Shown: positions 1 to 9,452, counted from the first letter of the stretch. The stretch is 64,000 bases of DNA from Paraburkholderia humisilvae (GCF_902859855.1 NZ_CADIKH010000007.1:186001-250000), one strand, 5' to 3'. Notes: a model not told the origin generated them from the sequence alone. Made by a program: numbers and translations.

Positions 1-86
1 CCGAGTGTCACCTGGCCATCGCCGCCTAGCGCGACCTGGTCATCGCGGCGCACGGAGACGATTGTCGTGCCGTGAAATTGCTCCAT
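1..86 (-). CDS. hslV: ATP-dependent protease peptidase subunit HslV, 5' end only
   Basis: The first 28 codons of HslV, the threonine protease of the HslUV (ClpQY) cytoplasmic degradation machine, enter from the left edge on the minus strand. The protein begins [14 protein letters not shown] and continues GGDGQVTLG, the usual HslV N terminus. A short propeptide (MEQFHG) is expected to be removed so that Thr7 becomes the catalytic nucleophile; this is family knowledge. An AAGGAA Shine-Dalgarno lies about 7 nt before the ATG at 86. The rest of the gene, and presumably hslU, lies outside the window. Confidence 0.93.
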   Translation of the reverse strand, partial: MEQFHGTTIVSVRRDDQVALGGDGQVTL

Positions 87-440
87 ATGCGTTCCTTTTG
101 CAAAACTGATAAGACGCGGTGCCGGCGCTGCGTCACCGCGAAAATCCGTGACAGCGGACGGCGCGCGACCGCTTCGCGGTGCGCGCGTGCAACGCATTCG
201 GTTTATTTTAGGGCTTGCGAGCCCATATCAAGGGCTGCCGCGGCAGGCGCTCTGGAAAACTCTGTGCGCAATATCCGAGAGTTTCGACAGAAGAATCTGA
301 ATGGTCCGGTAAATCGTGCGTGATATCACGAACCGGTACGGGCGAAGCTTACCGGCTGACATGCGCGCCGCGCTTTCGCCGCGCGGCGCGACCACCAGGG
401 ACTCAACTGAGGACCATTGCGGGACCACTGCAGGACCACA
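87..440. other. Intergenic region between hslV and the dksA terminator
   Basis: About 350 nt with no convincing gene. The short frames open here have poor composition and no ribosome binding sites. It must hold the hslV promoter (minus strand), but no clear -35/-10 pair could be picked out. Confidence 0.5.
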
Positions 441-472
441 AAACAAAAGAGGCGCACGAACCCGTGCGCCTC
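441..472 (-). terminator. Rho-independent terminator of dksA
   Basis: On the minus strand a perfect 10-bp stem (472-463 with 458-449) closes a 4-nt loop and is followed by TTTTGTTT (448-441). It lies about 50 nt past the dksA stop codon. Confidence 0.9.
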
Positions 473-523
473 CTGAAGAAGCAGCGATAAGGACGCGGGC
501 CCCGGGCCGCGCCTTGCCGACGG

Positions 524-943
524 TCAGTCGCCGAACAGCTTCTGGCGCAGCTCGCGGCGCTCCTGCGCTTCGAGCGACAGCGTGGCGGTCGGCCGCGCGA
601 TCAGACGCGGGATGCCGATCGGCTCGCCGGTTTCTTCGCACCAGCCGTACTCGCCCGATTCGATCCGCGCGAGTGACTGCTGCACCTTCTTCAGCAGCTT
701 GCGCTCGCGGTCGCGCGTGCGCAGTTCGAGCGCATGCTCTTCCTCGATCGTTGCGCGGTCCGCCGGGTCCGGCACGATCACGGTTTCGCGCAGATTTTCG
801 GTGGTCTGGCCGGCATTGCGGAGAATTTCCGCCTGCAGCTGTTCGAGCCGGTTCTTGAAGAAAGCGAGCTGATCCTCGTTCATGTAATCCTTGTCGCTCA
901 TCTTCAGGATTTCGGCTTCAGTCAAGAGTCGTTTCGTCGTCAT
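524..943 (-). CDS. dksA: RNA polymerase-binding transcription factor DksA, cysteine-poor form
   Basis: 139 aa. DksA enters the RNA polymerase secondary channel and works with ppGpp to repress stable-RNA promoters and activate amino-acid promoters. The coiled-coil tip motif DPADRA (Asp-x-x-Asp-x-Ala, needed for activity in E. coli) is intact, followed by the EEEHALELRTRDRERKLLKK helix. The C-terminal globular domain keeps only the first of the four zinc-finger cysteines (WCEETGEPIG, then TLSLEAQERREL), so a classical Cys4 zinc site cannot form. The ATG at 943 (MTTKRLLTEAEIL) gives the usual family length; an upstream ATG at 1018 would add 25 unrelated residues. The next gene upstream on the same strand is a COG0523 zinc-chaperone-like GTPase. 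Confidence 0.95.
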   Translation of the reverse strand: MTTKRLLTEAEILKMSDKDYMNEDQLAFFKNRLEQLQAEILRNAGQTTENLRETVIVPDPADRATIEEEHALELRTRDRERKLLKKVQQSLARIESGEYGWCEETGEPIGIPRLIARPTATLSLEAQERRELRQKLFGD

Positions 944-1495
944 CTGGCTTGCTTCTTCAATGTGAGGCAAACGGTGAGATTTGCCCGCACTTTCCTGTTG
1001 CCCGCATAGGCGCGTCAAAGACGCTCAATCTGCGCCGACGAACACGGACGGTGGGCTGTCGTGACGCCGAAGCGCCGATGCGGGGCCGAACTCCTCTGGA
1101 AACCGATCCACAGATACAGATACTCCCGAGGCAATGCTCCCTTGCAGCGCGCGTTATGAGCCGGCGTGCCTGCCGGCATATCGGCGTGTTGCCCGGATAA
1201 GGTTTTCCGGCGCCGTTGCTTGCCCGGCACGTTTGCGCGCTGACCGGGCGATTCGTTCTGTTTCTCCAGCGGGGCTGTATTGTAACTGAATCACAGTACG
1301 GCCCCGCAATCCGTGGCAATCTCTGTCACGACCCCGGATATCGTCAAAATATAACGCGGCAGTCGTCAAAAAGCGATGGTCCTGCGTACGTTAGACCGCA
1401 GGATCTTCGCGCGATTCGGGCCACCGCTTTCTTCGCACCCGCGCCGCACTTCAGACACGGCAAACGGGTGCAACCGCGCACAACCTCGCGCAGAG
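944..1495. other. Intergenic region between the CobW-type gene and dksA
   Basis: 550 nt with no convincing coding sequence. It should contain the dksA promoter. A 7-bp inverted repeat (TCCTGCG/CGCAGGA, 1380-1402) with a T run about 7 nt away on the minus strand may be a weak terminator of the GTPase gene. No Zur-like AT-rich palindrome was recognised. Confidence 0.4.
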
Positions 1496-2575
1496 TCAAG
1501 CAAGACATCCGTCGAGGCCATCGGTGATCAGGTCCTGCGGCAGCTCGATACCGATAAAGACCATCTTGTTGGTCTTCTTCTCGGCCGGTTGCCATTTCGC
1601 CGCGAGATCGCTGCCCATCATCTGATGCACGCCCTGGAATACCACCTTGCGATCGACGCCCTTCATATACAGCACGCCCTTGTAGCGCAACAGCCGCTCA
1701 CCGTAAATTTGCAGAATACCGCCAAGGAAGTCTTCCAGCTTGTTCGGATCGAACGGCCTGTCGCTGCGATACACGAACGATTTGATCTTGTCGTCGTGAT
1801 GCGCGTGATGATGGTGAGCGTGACCGTGATCGTGGCCTTCGTGATCGCAATGACCGTGCTCGTGATCGCAGTTCGCGTGGTCGTGGTCGTGGTGCGCGTG
1901 GTCGTGGTCGTCTTCGGCGAGGAAGTCCGGGTCGATCTCGAGCTTCGCGTTCAGGTTAAAGCCGCGCAGATCGAAAATTTCCTTGATGTCCGCATCGCCG
2001 AAATTCACGACCTTGATCGCCGCCTTCGGGTTCATATGCAGCAGCCGATGCCGCAGATCGCCGAGCACCCCCTCATCGACCAGATCGGACTTCGTGACGA
2101 ACAGCCGGTCCGCGAAGCCGACCTGGCGTTGCACGACCTCGTGCTCGTCCAGCTGATGATTCGCATGCTTCGCGTCGACGAGCGTGATGATCGCGTCGAG
2201 CAGGAATTCGTCGGCGATGCTGTCATCCATGAAGAACGTCTGCGCGACCGGGCCCGGGTTCGCGAGTCCGGTGGTCTCGATCACGACGCGATCGAAATCG
2301 AGCTTGCCTGCCTGCTTTTGCGCGGCGAGATCCGCGAGCACGCGCGCCAGGTCACCGCGGATCGTGCAGCAGATGCAACCGTTGCTCATCTGGATGATCT
2401 GCTCATTGGACTCCTGCACGAGGATCTCGTTGTCGATGTTCTCTTCGCCGAACTCGTTTTCGATCACGGCGATTTTCATGCCGTGCGGCTCGTTCAGGAT
2501 GCGTTTGAGCAGCGTGGTTTTGCCGCTGCCCAGAAAGCCGGTGAGGATTGTGACGGGAATCATGTTGGTCGCCAT
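1496..2575 (-). CDS. CobW/COG0523-family (G3E) GTPase, putative zinc metallochaperone
   Basis: 359 aa. Motifs in order: P-loop GFLGSGKT (13-20), ENEFGE (39-44), the family's metal-binding CICC within GCICC (66-70), and the guanine-specificity motif TKSD. Residues about 220-260 form a very His/Asp-rich stretch (more than 20 His), followed by the CobW C-terminal domain. COG0523 proteins use GTP hydrolysis to deliver metal, usually zinc, to client proteins; zinc is inferred here from CxCC and the His loop. The ATG at 2575 places the P-loop at the usual N-terminal position; the longer frame to 2842 adds 89 residues of low-complexity sequence. It lies just upstream of a cysteine-poor dksA on the same strand. 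Cobalt or nickel remain possible. Confidence 0.9.
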   Translation of the reverse strand: MATNMIPVTILTGFLGSGKTTLLKRILNEPHGMKIAVIENEFGEENIDNEILVQESNEQIIQMSNGCICCTIRGDLARVLADLAAQKQAGKLDFDRVVIETTGLANPGPVAQTFFMDDSIADEFLLDAIITLVDAKHANHQLDEHEVVQRQVGFADRLFVTKSDLVDEGVLGDLRHRLLHMNPKAAIKVVNFGDADIKEIFDLRGFNLNAKLEIDPDFLAEDDHDHAHHDHDHANCDHEHGHCDHEGHDHGHAHHHHAHHDDKIKSFVYRSDRPFDPNKLEDFLGGILQIYGERLLRYKGVLYMKGVDRKVVFQGVHQMMGSDLAAKWQPAEKKTNKMVFIGIELPQDLITDGLDGCLA

Positions 2576-2881
2576 ATCGTTTCGCCTGTCCTGTTTGTGC
2601 GTGGATTCATCGGATTGAAATGAGGCCCACACGTGAAATCGGGGGCGGGAACCGCCGGGCGCAGCCGGGCGGAACAAGCCGAATATTGAAGCATATCTGC
2701 AGGCACGCTGCCAGGCGCGCCAGTCTGAGCCGAATCCTGCCCGGCGCCGGGATCGGCTGGAACCCGGCCCGCAATCTACCCGACCCGACCGAACCCGAGC
2801 CGGCGCCGCCCCAGCCCGCCGCCCCTGCCTGCGCCAGGCCACCTGCGGTCGCCCGCCGGAAATACTGCCACCTATGGGCGA
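2576..2881. other. Intergenic region between rlmI and the CobW-type GTPase gene
   Basis: About 300 nt of proline/arginine-rich shadow frames with no supported gene. It should include the promoter of the GTPase gene (minus strand). No clear operator or terminator was seen. Confidence 0.4.
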
Positions 2882-4084
2882 TCACGCGATTTGCAACAAC
2901 AGGCCCTTCAGGTATTCCCCCTCCGGGAAAGCCGTGAGCAGCGGATGGTCGACGCCGGCGCCCAGCCGTTTCAGGATGCGCGCGTCGACGCGCGCGTCGG
3001 CAGCGGCGCCGGCGACGATCTTCTGGAACAGATCAGCATCGATCGCGCCTGAGCACGAGTACGTGAACAGCAGCCCGCCCGGGCGCAGCAGCCGGAAGCC
3101 GCTCAGATTGATGTCCTTGTACGCGCGCGCCGCACGGTCGACGTGTTCGCGCGACGGGGCGAACTTCGGCGGATCCAGCACGATCAGGTCGAAGCGCTCG
3201 GCGTCGTCGGCAAGGCGCCGCAGTGTCTTGAACGCATCCGCGTCGAGCCACGCGGCGCGGCCCGCATCGAAGCCATTCGCGATGACATTGTCCCGCGCGA
3301 GCGCCAGTGCTTCGCCCGACGAATCGATCGAAACGACCCGCTGCGCGCCGCCTTTTAGCGCGGCTAGCGAAAAGCCGCCCGTGTAGCAGAAGCAGTTCAG
3401 CACGTGCCGCTGATGGGCGAACTGCTGCACGAGCGCGCGGTTATCGCGCTGGTCGATATAGAAGCCCGTTTTGTGGCCGTTGCGCACATCCACGTGGTAC
3501 CGGACGCCGTTTTCGCTCGCAATCAGCGTATCGGGCGGCGCGTCGCCGGCCAGCACGCCGGTGATCGGCTCGAGCCCTTCCTTCTCGCGGATCGACACGT
3601 CGGAGCGTTCGTAGACGTTCGGGCAACCGGTTGCACCCGTCAGCGCGGCGACGATCGCGTCCTTCCACGCTTCGACGCCGGCCGCCATGAACTGGCAGAC
3701 CAACTGGCCGCGCGCCGTTTGATCGTCGGCGACGTAGTAGTCGACGATCAGGCCCGGTAACCCGTCCGCTTCGCCGAAAATCAGCCGTACCGCGCCGGTG
3801 TCGCGCACCATCGCCTGCCGGTGCGCGAGCGCGCGCTGCACGCGGCGCTTGAAGAACGCATGATCGATCGGTTCCGCTTCGTCGAAGCTCCACACGCGTG
3901 CGCGAATCTGCGAATGCGGGCTCCATGCGGCGCGCGCGAGAAAGCGCCCATCGTGGGCGCGCACGAGCACGGTGGCGCCGCCGCCCGGCTTGCCGTCGAC
4001 CCGGTCGATCGCGTTCGCGTAGACCCACGGGTGACGGCGCAACAGCGATTTTTCCTTCGACGGTTTCAGCGTGACGGTATTCAT
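2882..4084 (-). CDS. rlmI: Class I SAM-dependent rRNA methyltransferase, RlmI type
   Basis: 400 aa, close to E. coli RlmI (396 aa), which makes m5C1962 in 23S rRNA. An N-terminal PUA-like RNA-binding part (MNTVTLKPSKEKSLLRRHPWVY) precedes the methyltransferase fold: motif I FCYTGGFSLAAL, motif II VVSIDSS, motif IV LDPPKFA and a cysteine-bearing SCSGAI segment near the end. The DPPK and Cys-containing motifs agree with a 5-methylcytosine mechanism in this family. The ATG at 4084 matches the family start. It is downstream of xerC with about 180 nt between, so it probably has its own promoter. Confidence 0.92.
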   Translation of the reverse strand: MNTVTLKPSKEKSLLRRHPWVYANAIDRVDGKPGGGATVLVRAHDGRFLARAAWSPHSQIRARVWSFDEAEPIDHAFFKRRVQRALAHRQAMVRDTGAVRLIFGEADGLPGLIVDYYVADDQTARGQLVCQFMAAGVEAWKDAIVAALTGATGCPNVYERSDVSIREKEGLEPITGVLAGDAPPDTLIASENGVRYHVDVRNGHKTGFYIDQRDNRALVQQFAHQRHVLNCFCYTGGFSLAALKGGAQRVVSIDSSGEALALARDNVIANGFDAGRAAWLDADAFKTLRRLADDAERFDLIVLDPPKFAPSREHVDRAARAYKDINLSGFRLLRPGGLLFTYSCSGAIDADLFQKIVAGAAADARVDARILKRLGAGVDHPLLTAFPEGEYLKGLLLQIA

Positions 4085-4263
4085 TAAGAGAAGTATTCAG
4101 CAGAACAATGTTCTTTTTGGAGCGCGTGTCATCGCGGAGCCTGGTCAGGGATTGCCAGCGTGGCGGGCACGGTACAGACCGAGTCCGGTTGGCGCGGGCG
4201 ATGCGGCCCATTGCACGTGCCCGGTTCCGATGCGCGCTGTTTGACTGGCGGTTGGCATCGCCG

Positions 4264-5187
4264 CTATCCCCGCTTCTTTGCGCGCGGGTGCGCCTGATCG
4301 TAAACCTGTGCGAGATGCTGGAAATCGAGCGCCGTATAGACTTGCGTCGCCGTAATGCTTGCGTGGCCGAGCAGCTCCTGCACCGCGCGCAAGTCGCCGC
4401 TCGACTGCAGCACATGCGTCGCGAACGAGTGGCGCAGCACGTGCGGATGCACGTTGGCCGGGATGCCGGCGATAAGCGCCGCGCGCTTGACGCGCTCGCG
4501 CACCACATTGGGCGACATCCGCTTGCCTCGCGCGGACAGGAACAGCGGGTGCGGATCAAGCCTGACGAACTCGCCGCGCACCGCAAGCCATGCGCGCAGC
4601 GCATCGAGCGCCTTGCTGCCGACCGGCACGATGCGCCGGCGGTTGCCCTTGCCCAGCACTTCGACTTCCGCCGCATCGAGCTTGAGCCATCCCGCGGAGC
4701 GATAGCCGTCGCCCTCGGCGAACTGGACGTCGAGGCCGACCAGTTCCGCGAGGCGCAAGCCCGACGAGTAGAACAGTTCGAGCATCGCGTGATCGCGCAG
4801 GCCTTCGGTGTTCGCCGCAGCCGGCGTTTCCATCAGCTTGTGCGTATCGTCGACTGACAGCGCCTTCGGCAAGGTTTTCGCCTGCTTCGGTGCACGGACG
4901 GTCGCGACCGGGTTCGCCGGCAACGCGACGCGCCCCGCGAGCCAGCGATAGAACGCGCGCCAGGCCGACAGCCGGTGTGCGATCGAGCGCGCGGTCAGCC
5001 CGCCGGCATGTGCGCGCGCAACGGCGCCGCGAATATCGATAGCGGTCAGGCTTTCGAGCGGGCGGCCGTTCGCGAGCTTTTTCAGTTCGTCGAGCTCGTG
5101 CGTGTAGCCGCGCAACGTATGCGCGGACAGCCGCCGCTCGTGGTCGAGATTCGACAGATAAACGGCGACCGGGTCAGTCAGCGTCAC
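4264..5187 (-). CDS. xerC: Tyrosine recombinase XerC
   Basis: 307 aa. XerC acts with XerD at dif to resolve chromosome dimers. A SAM-like N-terminal DNA-binding domain (about 1-90) is followed by the catalytic domain with Arg145 (SGLRLAELVGLD), Lys180 (GKGN), His249/Arg252 (HVLRHSFATH), His275 (LGHAS) and the nucleophile Tyr284 (TQVYTALD). The order DUF484-xerC downstream of dapF is the widespread dapF-DUF484-xerC arrangement. It therefore looks like the housekeeping recombinase, not an integrase of a mobile element. Confidence 0.95.
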   Translation of the reverse strand: MTLTDPVAVYLSNLDHERRLSAHTLRGYTHELDELKKLANGRPLESLTAIDIRGAVARAHAGGLTARSIAHRLSAWRAFYRWLAGRVALPANPVATVRAPKQAKTLPKALSVDDTHKLMETPAAANTEGLRDHAMLELFYSSGLRLAELVGLDVQFAEGDGYRSAGWLKLDAAEVEVLGKGNRRRIVPVGSKALDALRAWLAVRGEFVRLDPHPLFLSARGKRMSPNVVRERVKRAALIAGIPANVHPHVLRHSFATHVLQSSGDLRAVQELLGHASITATQVYTALDFQHLAQVYDQAHPRAKKRG

Positions 5188-5256
5188 GATGAACTCCTTG
5201 CGTCAGCGCGCGATCGGCGTGTCATCGGCGCAGACGAACGCATGGCCGGCACACGA

Positions 5257-6003
5257 TCAGCGCGGCAGCAGCCGGCTTAACGCCGCGCTGGCGAGTGTGC
5301 CGATCTGCGTCAGGAAGTCGGTCGCCATCCCGTCGTGAAAGCGCCGGGGGTCGGTCGAGCCCATCACGAGCAGGCCGAACACACTGCCGGTTTCGTCCCG
5401 TTCCGGGTCGCGCAGTGCGATCAGCGAGATCGATTCGATCGTGTCGCCACTTGCTGCGCTTGTTCCGTTTGCGCCGTTCGCCGCTTCGACCGTGTCCGAT
5501 GCTTCGCCCGGCGCGCCGGCTACCACGGGACCGAGCCACTGCGCGGCCTCGAACCCGGTGTTTGTGCCGCAGTACGGCGTCGCGAGGCTGTTGGCGAAGA
5601 TGCGCACTTCTTCGCCGACCTGGCGCGTGAAGTCCGCTTGCAGATATTGCTCTGCGACATCCCAGACGCGCAGCGCGGTCTGCGGCACGTCGAACACCTC
5701 GCGCAAGCCATATGAGATCGTGCGCGGCAGCGCGTACGGATCGCGCTCGGCCATCACACGCGCGGTCCAGCGGTTGAACTTCGCCGAGATGCTGTCGTTT
5801 TCATGGCCGTAGCGAAGCAGTTCGGCGAGGCGCCGCTCGAGCAGCTTGTTCTTCTCGCGCAGCATTTCCATTTGCCGCTCCTGCAACGACACTGCGGCCT
5901 TGCCGTGCGGGTTCGCAAGACGGATGGTGGCGAGCAGTTCCGCGTGATCCGCGAAGAATTCGGGGTTGGCGAGCAGGTAGTCGGCGACTTCGCGATCGTT
6001 CAT
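5257..6003 (-). CDS. DUF484 family protein
   Basis: 248 aa. The ATG at 6003 (MNDREVADYLLANPEFFADH) is the typical DUF484 beginning; the longer frame to 6240 only runs back into dapF. A short helical N-terminal segment and a coiled-coil-like stretch (LQERQMEMLREKNKLLERRL, about 40-60) lead into a GAF-like domain ending in GLLVMGSTDPRRFHDGMATDFL. The family has a GAF-related fold and is almost always found between dapF and xerC. Its biochemical role is not established. Confidence 0.9.
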   Translation of the reverse strand: MNDREVADYLLANPEFFADHAELLATIRLANPHGKAAVSLQERQMEMLREKNKLLERRLAELLRYGHENDSISAKFNRWTARVMAERDPYALPRTISYGLREVFDVPQTALRVWDVAEQYLQADFTRQVGEEVRIFANSLATPYCGTNTGFEAAQWLGPVVAGAPGEASDTVEAANGANGTSAASGDTIESISLIALRDPERDETGSVFGLLVMGSTDPRRFHDGMATDFLTQIGTLASAALSRLLPR

Positions 6004-6056
6004 GGTTTCAGCCAAAAAGCCGCGCAAGCCTCGTTGCCGCGCGGCGGTCAGGGTAA

Positions 6057-6938
6057 TCAGTCGGCGAGCTCGATTTCGCCGTCGAACACGGTCGCGGCCG
6101 GGCCCGCCATCAGCAACGGCGTGTTGCCACCCGCCCACGAGATGGTCAATACGCCGCCGTGAGTGTGCACGGTGACAGGCGTTTCCAGCAAGCCGCGCCG
6201 GATGCCCGCGGCCACCGCTGCACACGCGCCGGTGCCGCACGCGAGCGTTTCGCCGGCGCCCCGCTCGTAGACGCGCAGTTTGAGTTCGTGGCGCGACACG
6301 ATCTGCATGAAGCCCACGTTCACTCGCTGTGGAAAGCGCGCATGCGATTCGATCACGGGGCCGTCAGCGGCAACCGGAAATGCGTCGACATCGTCGACGA
6401 CCTGCACCGCATGCGGATTGCCCATCGATACCACCGATACCCAGCGTGTCGCGCCGTTCACGTCGATCGGCCACAGCGTGTCGGCGCCCTCGCGGCGGCC
6501 TTCGAGGCCACCACCGGGGCGACCGTCAAGGCCGTTCGTATCGAACGGCACCCGTGCCGGCTCGAACACCGGTGTCCCCATGTCGACGATCACCTCGCCG
6601 TTTTCCTGCATCGTCAGCGTAATGACACCGTTTTGCACCTGCACGCGCACGCTGCGCTGATCGGTGAGGCCGGTGTCGCGTACGAACTTGACGAAGCAGC
6701 GCGCGCCGTTGCCGCAGTGTTCGACCTCGCCGCCGTCGCAATTGAAGATGCGATAGCGGAAGTCGACACCGTCGACGGTCGGCTTTTCGACCAGCAGCAG
6801 CTGATCCGCACCGATGCCGAAATGGCGGTTCGCGAGTGCGCGCACCTGTTCCGCGCTCAGCTTGAGCGGACGCGTATAGCCGTCGAGCACGACGAAATCG
6901 TTGCCCGCTCCATGCATTTTGGTGAATTTCAGTTTCAT
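6057..6938 (-). CDS. dapF: Diaminopimelate epimerase
   Basis: 293 aa. DapF interconverts LL- and meso-diaminopimelate for lysine and peptidoglycan synthesis, using two cysteines without cofactor. Both sites are present: Cys75 in [10 protein letters not shown] and the second Cys near residue 234 in [12 protein letters not shown]. The ATG at 6938 gives the classic start [15 protein letters not shown]; 43 extra residues in the longer frame are not family-like. An insert rich in Gly/Arg (around [11 protein letters not shown]) lies in the middle. It sits 53 nt upstream of DUF484, probably co-transcribed with it and xerC. Confidence 0.97.
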   Translation of the reverse strand: MKLKFTKMHGAGNDFVVLDGYTRPLKLSAEQVRALANRHFGIGADQLLLVEKPTVDGVDFRYRIFNCDGGEVEHCGNGARCFVKFVRDTGLTDQRSVRVQVQNGVITLTMQENGEVIVDMGTPVFEPARVPFDTNGLDGRPGGGLEGRREGADTLWPIDVNGATRWVSVVSMGNPHAVQVVDDVDAFPVAADGPVIESHARFPQRVNVGFMQIVSRHELKLRVYERGAGETLACGTGACAAVAAGIRRGLLETPVTVHTHGGVLTISWAGGNTPLLMAGPAATVFDGEIELAD

Positions 6939-7088
6939 GCCGCTATTGTAAGTGACTGCGGAACCATCGCTGTATGCGATGTGGCGCCGTTGACCGGTGC
7001 GCCTCCGGGCCCGGGCAGGCGATTGCGCGGACGGTTGGCGCACGGCTCGGCTTACCCTGCCCGCCACGACCGCCGTTCAAACGCTTGC

Positions 7089-7973
7089 TCAGTAAAAGCT
7101 GGGTTCACCGGGCGGACGGGTCTTGAAGCGCTTGTGCACCCAGTAATACTGCTCGGGGATGCGAGGAATCTGCTCTTCGAGAAACGCATTCATGCGGCGC
7201 GCGTCGAGCGCGTCGTCGCCCGTCGGATAGTTGTCCCACGGCTTGAACACCCGGAGCCGGTAGCCTTTATAGTCCGGCAGCACTTCGCCGATAAACGGCA
7301 CGACCTGCGCGCGCCCGACCTTCGCCAGACGCCCGACCGCGGTCAGTGTGCAGGTCGGCACGCCGAAAAAGGGCACGAACGCCGAATTGCGCATGCCGTA
7401 GTCCATGTCGGCGCCGAGCATTACGGGCTTGCGCTCGCGCAACCACCGCAGCACGATGCGCGCGCTGTCGGCGCGGCTGGCCATTTCCGCGTCAAAACGG
7501 CCACGTGCCGCTTTCGCGACCGCTTCGAGTTCCGGATTCGACATCGGCTGATACAGCGACCCGCACGGCCGCCGCAGCGAGTAGTTGAGGAAGATCGAGC
7601 CCGCCTCGATGCCGACGAAATGAAAGCCGAGAAAGAGCGTCGGCGGCAGGTTGGGGTCGGTCAGGTCGATTTCGCTATCGAGTTGCACCAGCTTTTCGAG
7701 CTTTTTCGCGGAGCCGAACCACTGGACGCTACGTTCCAGGTAGCTGCGAATCGCGTGCCGGAAGTGCTTTTGCGCGATGTCTTCGCGCACCTCGTCGCTC
7801 CATTCGGGAAAGCACAATTTCAAGTTGATATGGACGATGCGGCGGCGCCGGCTCGGAATCTGGTAGAGCAGCCAGCCAAGGCCGTCGCCGAGCCGCGCGA
7901 CGAGCCCGTAAGGCAACAGCGCGAAGAACTTCAGCAGCCCGATGGCCAGTTTCGGCCCAAGGCGGCTCAGCAT
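7089..7973 (-). CDS. lpxL: Lipid A biosynthesis acyltransferase, LpxL/HtrB family
   Basis: 294 aa. Members transfer a secondary acyl chain from acyl-ACP to the Kdo2-lipid A precursor at the inner membrane. The diagnostic HX4E motif is His118-Phe-Val-Gly-Ile-Glu123 (FLGFHFVGIEAG). A hydrophobic N-terminal segment (about 5-25) probably anchors the enzyme, and the C terminus (EEQIPRIPEQYYWVHKRFKTRP) matches the family. It is the first gene of the leftward group and diverges from metK. Which acyl chain and lipid A position are used cannot be told from sequence. Confidence 0.9.
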   Translation of the reverse strand: MLSRLGPKLAIGLLKFFALLPYGLVARLGDGLGWLLYQIPSRRRRIVHINLKLCFPEWSDEVREDIAQKHFRHAIRSYLERSVQWFGSAKKLEKLVQLDSEIDLTDPNLPPTLFLGFHFVGIEAGSIFLNYSLRRPCGSLYQPMSNPELEAVAKAARGRFDAEMASRADSARIVLRWLRERKPVMLGADMDYGMRNSAFVPFFGVPTCTLTAVGRLAKVGRAQVVPFIGEVLPDYKGYRLRVFKPWDNYPTGDDALDARRMNAFLEEQIPRIPEQYYWVHKRFKTRPPGEPSFY

Positions 7974-8081
7974 GCAGTTCCTCGACGCAGACCTGCAGTG
8001 GAACGCGCGCGGCGCGGGTGGGCGGAAAGCGGATAGGAATGCAGCACGCGTGGTTACTCTGTGACGATTGGAAGAAGTCGC

Positions 8082-8129
8082 TATAATAAGGGCTTCGCCG
8101 AGTTAATAGACAACTTGCGGGGCGAAGCC
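8082..8129 (+). promoter_or_regulatory. metK promoter (-10) and leader inverted repeat
   Basis: A consensus -10 box TATAAT lies at 8082-8087; the -35 region is weak (near 8059-8065). Immediately downstream is a perfect 9-bp inverted repeat, GGCTTCGCC (8091-8099) and GGCGAAGCC (8121-8129), enclosing a nested 4-5 bp hairpin (8100-8116). Transcription from this -10 would start near 8094, so only part of the outer stem would be in the RNA. The repeat may therefore act as DNA (operator) or as a shortened leader hairpin. No known SAM riboswitch consensus was recognised. Confidence 0.6.
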
Positions 8130-8247
8130 GGAGCGTTTTATTTCAAAGCGCGACCGGAAGGGAAATCCGCTAAAGCGTCGCCGCTTCAGACTCAAGAAGT
8201 TGGCTACGTGAAACTCAACCGTAACCACATAACAAGGAGTCTGCAAC

Positions 8248-9435
8248 GTGGCAAACGACTTTCTTTTCACCTCGGAATCGGTTTCCGAAGGCCATCCCGA
8301 CAAGGTCGCGGATCAAATCTCCGACGCGATTCTCGATGCGATTCTCGCGCAGGACAAATACTCGCGCGTAGCCGCGGAAACGCTGTGCAACACGGGTCTC
8401 GTCGTGCTGGCGGGTGAAATCACGACGACCGCCAACGTCGACTACATCCAGGTGGCGCGCCAGACCATCAAGCGCATCGGCTACGACAACACCGACTACG
8501 GTATCGACTACAAGGGCTGCGCGGTGCTCGTCGCGTACGACAAGCAGTCGCCGGACATTGCGCAAGGTGTGGATCGCGCGCACGACAACAACCTCGATCA
8601 GGGCGCAGGCGACCAGGGCCTGATGTTCGGCTATGCGTGCAGCGAAACGCCGGAACTGATGCCGTTGCCGATCTACCTGTCGCACCGCCTCGTCGAGCGT
8701 CAGGCGAATCTGCGCCGCGACGGCCGTCTGCCCTGGCTGCGTCCGGATGCGAAATCGCAGGTCACGGTCCGTTACGTCGACGGCAAGCCGCATTCGATCG
8801 ACACCGTCGTGCTGTCCACCCAGCACGCGCCGGAAATCGAACTGTCGACGCTGCGTGAAGCCGTGATCGAAGAAGTCATCAAGCCGACGCTGCCGGCCGA
8901 TCTGATCAAGGGCGATATCAAGTTCCTCGTGAACCCGACTGGTCGCTTCGTGATCGGCGGTCCGCAGGGCGATTGCGGTCTGACGGGCCGCAAGATCATC
9001 GTCGATACGTACGGCGGCGCGGCGCCCCACGGCGGCGGCGCGTTCTCGGGCAAGGACCCGTCAAAGGTCGACCGCTCGGCCGCGTACGCGGGCCGTTATG
9101 TCGCGAAGAACATCGTGGCGGCAGGCCTGGCGTCGCGTGCACTGATTCAGGTTTCCTATGCGATCGGCGTCGCTCAGCCCACGTCGGTGATGGTCAACAC
9201 GTTCGGCACGGGCCGTGTGTCGGATGCGACGATCCAGCGTCTCGTGCTGGAGCATTTCGACCTGCGTCCGAAGGGCATCATCCAGATGCTCGACCTGCTG
9301 CGTCCGATCTACGAAAAGACGGCTGCGTATGGCCACTTCGGCCGTGAAGAGCCGGAATTCTCGTGGGAGGCGACCGACAAGGCGCTTGTGCTGGCCGAAG
9401 CCGCCGGCACGGAGCCGGTTGTCGCGATCGCGTAA
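8248..9435 (+). CDS. metK: S-adenosylmethionine synthetase
   Basis: 395 aa. MetK makes S-adenosylmethionine from methionine and ATP. Signature motifs are [16 protein letters not shown] at the N terminus, [12 protein letters not shown] (ATP-binding) and [16 protein letters not shown] (phosphate-binding P-loop). The start is GTG at 8248 ([19 protein letters not shown]), preceded by AAGGAG about 9 nt upstream. It lies alone on the plus strand with its own promoter and terminator. Confidence 0.98.
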   Translation: MANDFLFTSESVSEGHPDKVADQISDAILDAILAQDKYSRVAAETLCNTGLVVLAGEITTTANVDYIQVARQTIKRIGYDNTDYGIDYKGCAVLVAYDKQSPDIAQGVDRAHDNNLDQGAGDQGLMFGYACSETPELMPLPIYLSHRLVERQANLRRDGRLPWLRPDAKSQVTVRYVDGKPHSIDTVVLSTQHAPEIELSTLREAVIEEVIKPTLPADLIKGDIKFLVNPTGRFVIGGPQGDCGLTGRKIIVDTYGGAAPHGGGAFSGKDPSKVDRSAAYAGRYVAKNIVAAGLASRALIQVSYAIGVAQPTSVMVNTFGTGRVSDATIQRLVLEHFDLRPKGIIQMLDLLRPIYEKTAAYGHFGREEPEFSWEATDKALVLAEAAGTEPVVAIA

Positions 9436-9452
9436 CGGAGCGGGACGGCTCG

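Noticed and set aside
1795..1918. Low-complexity DNA repeat
   Set aside because: It encodes the His/Asp-rich metal-binding loop of the COG0523 GTPase and needs no separate explanation.
1376..2623. 415-codon plus-strand frame with a Val/Ile-rich stretch
   Set aside because: Antisense of the CobW-type gene; the Val-rich part is the reverse of the His-rich loop.
4264..5187. Tyrosine recombinase as evidence of a mobile element
   Set aside because: Gene order with dapF-DUF484 and sequence identify housekeeping XerC; no attachment-site duplication was seen.
6159..8036. 625-codon open frame on the plus strand
   Set aside because: Spans dapF and the lpxL-type gene in antisense; composition (His/Arg/Ala-rich) and lack of any motif mark it as a shadow.
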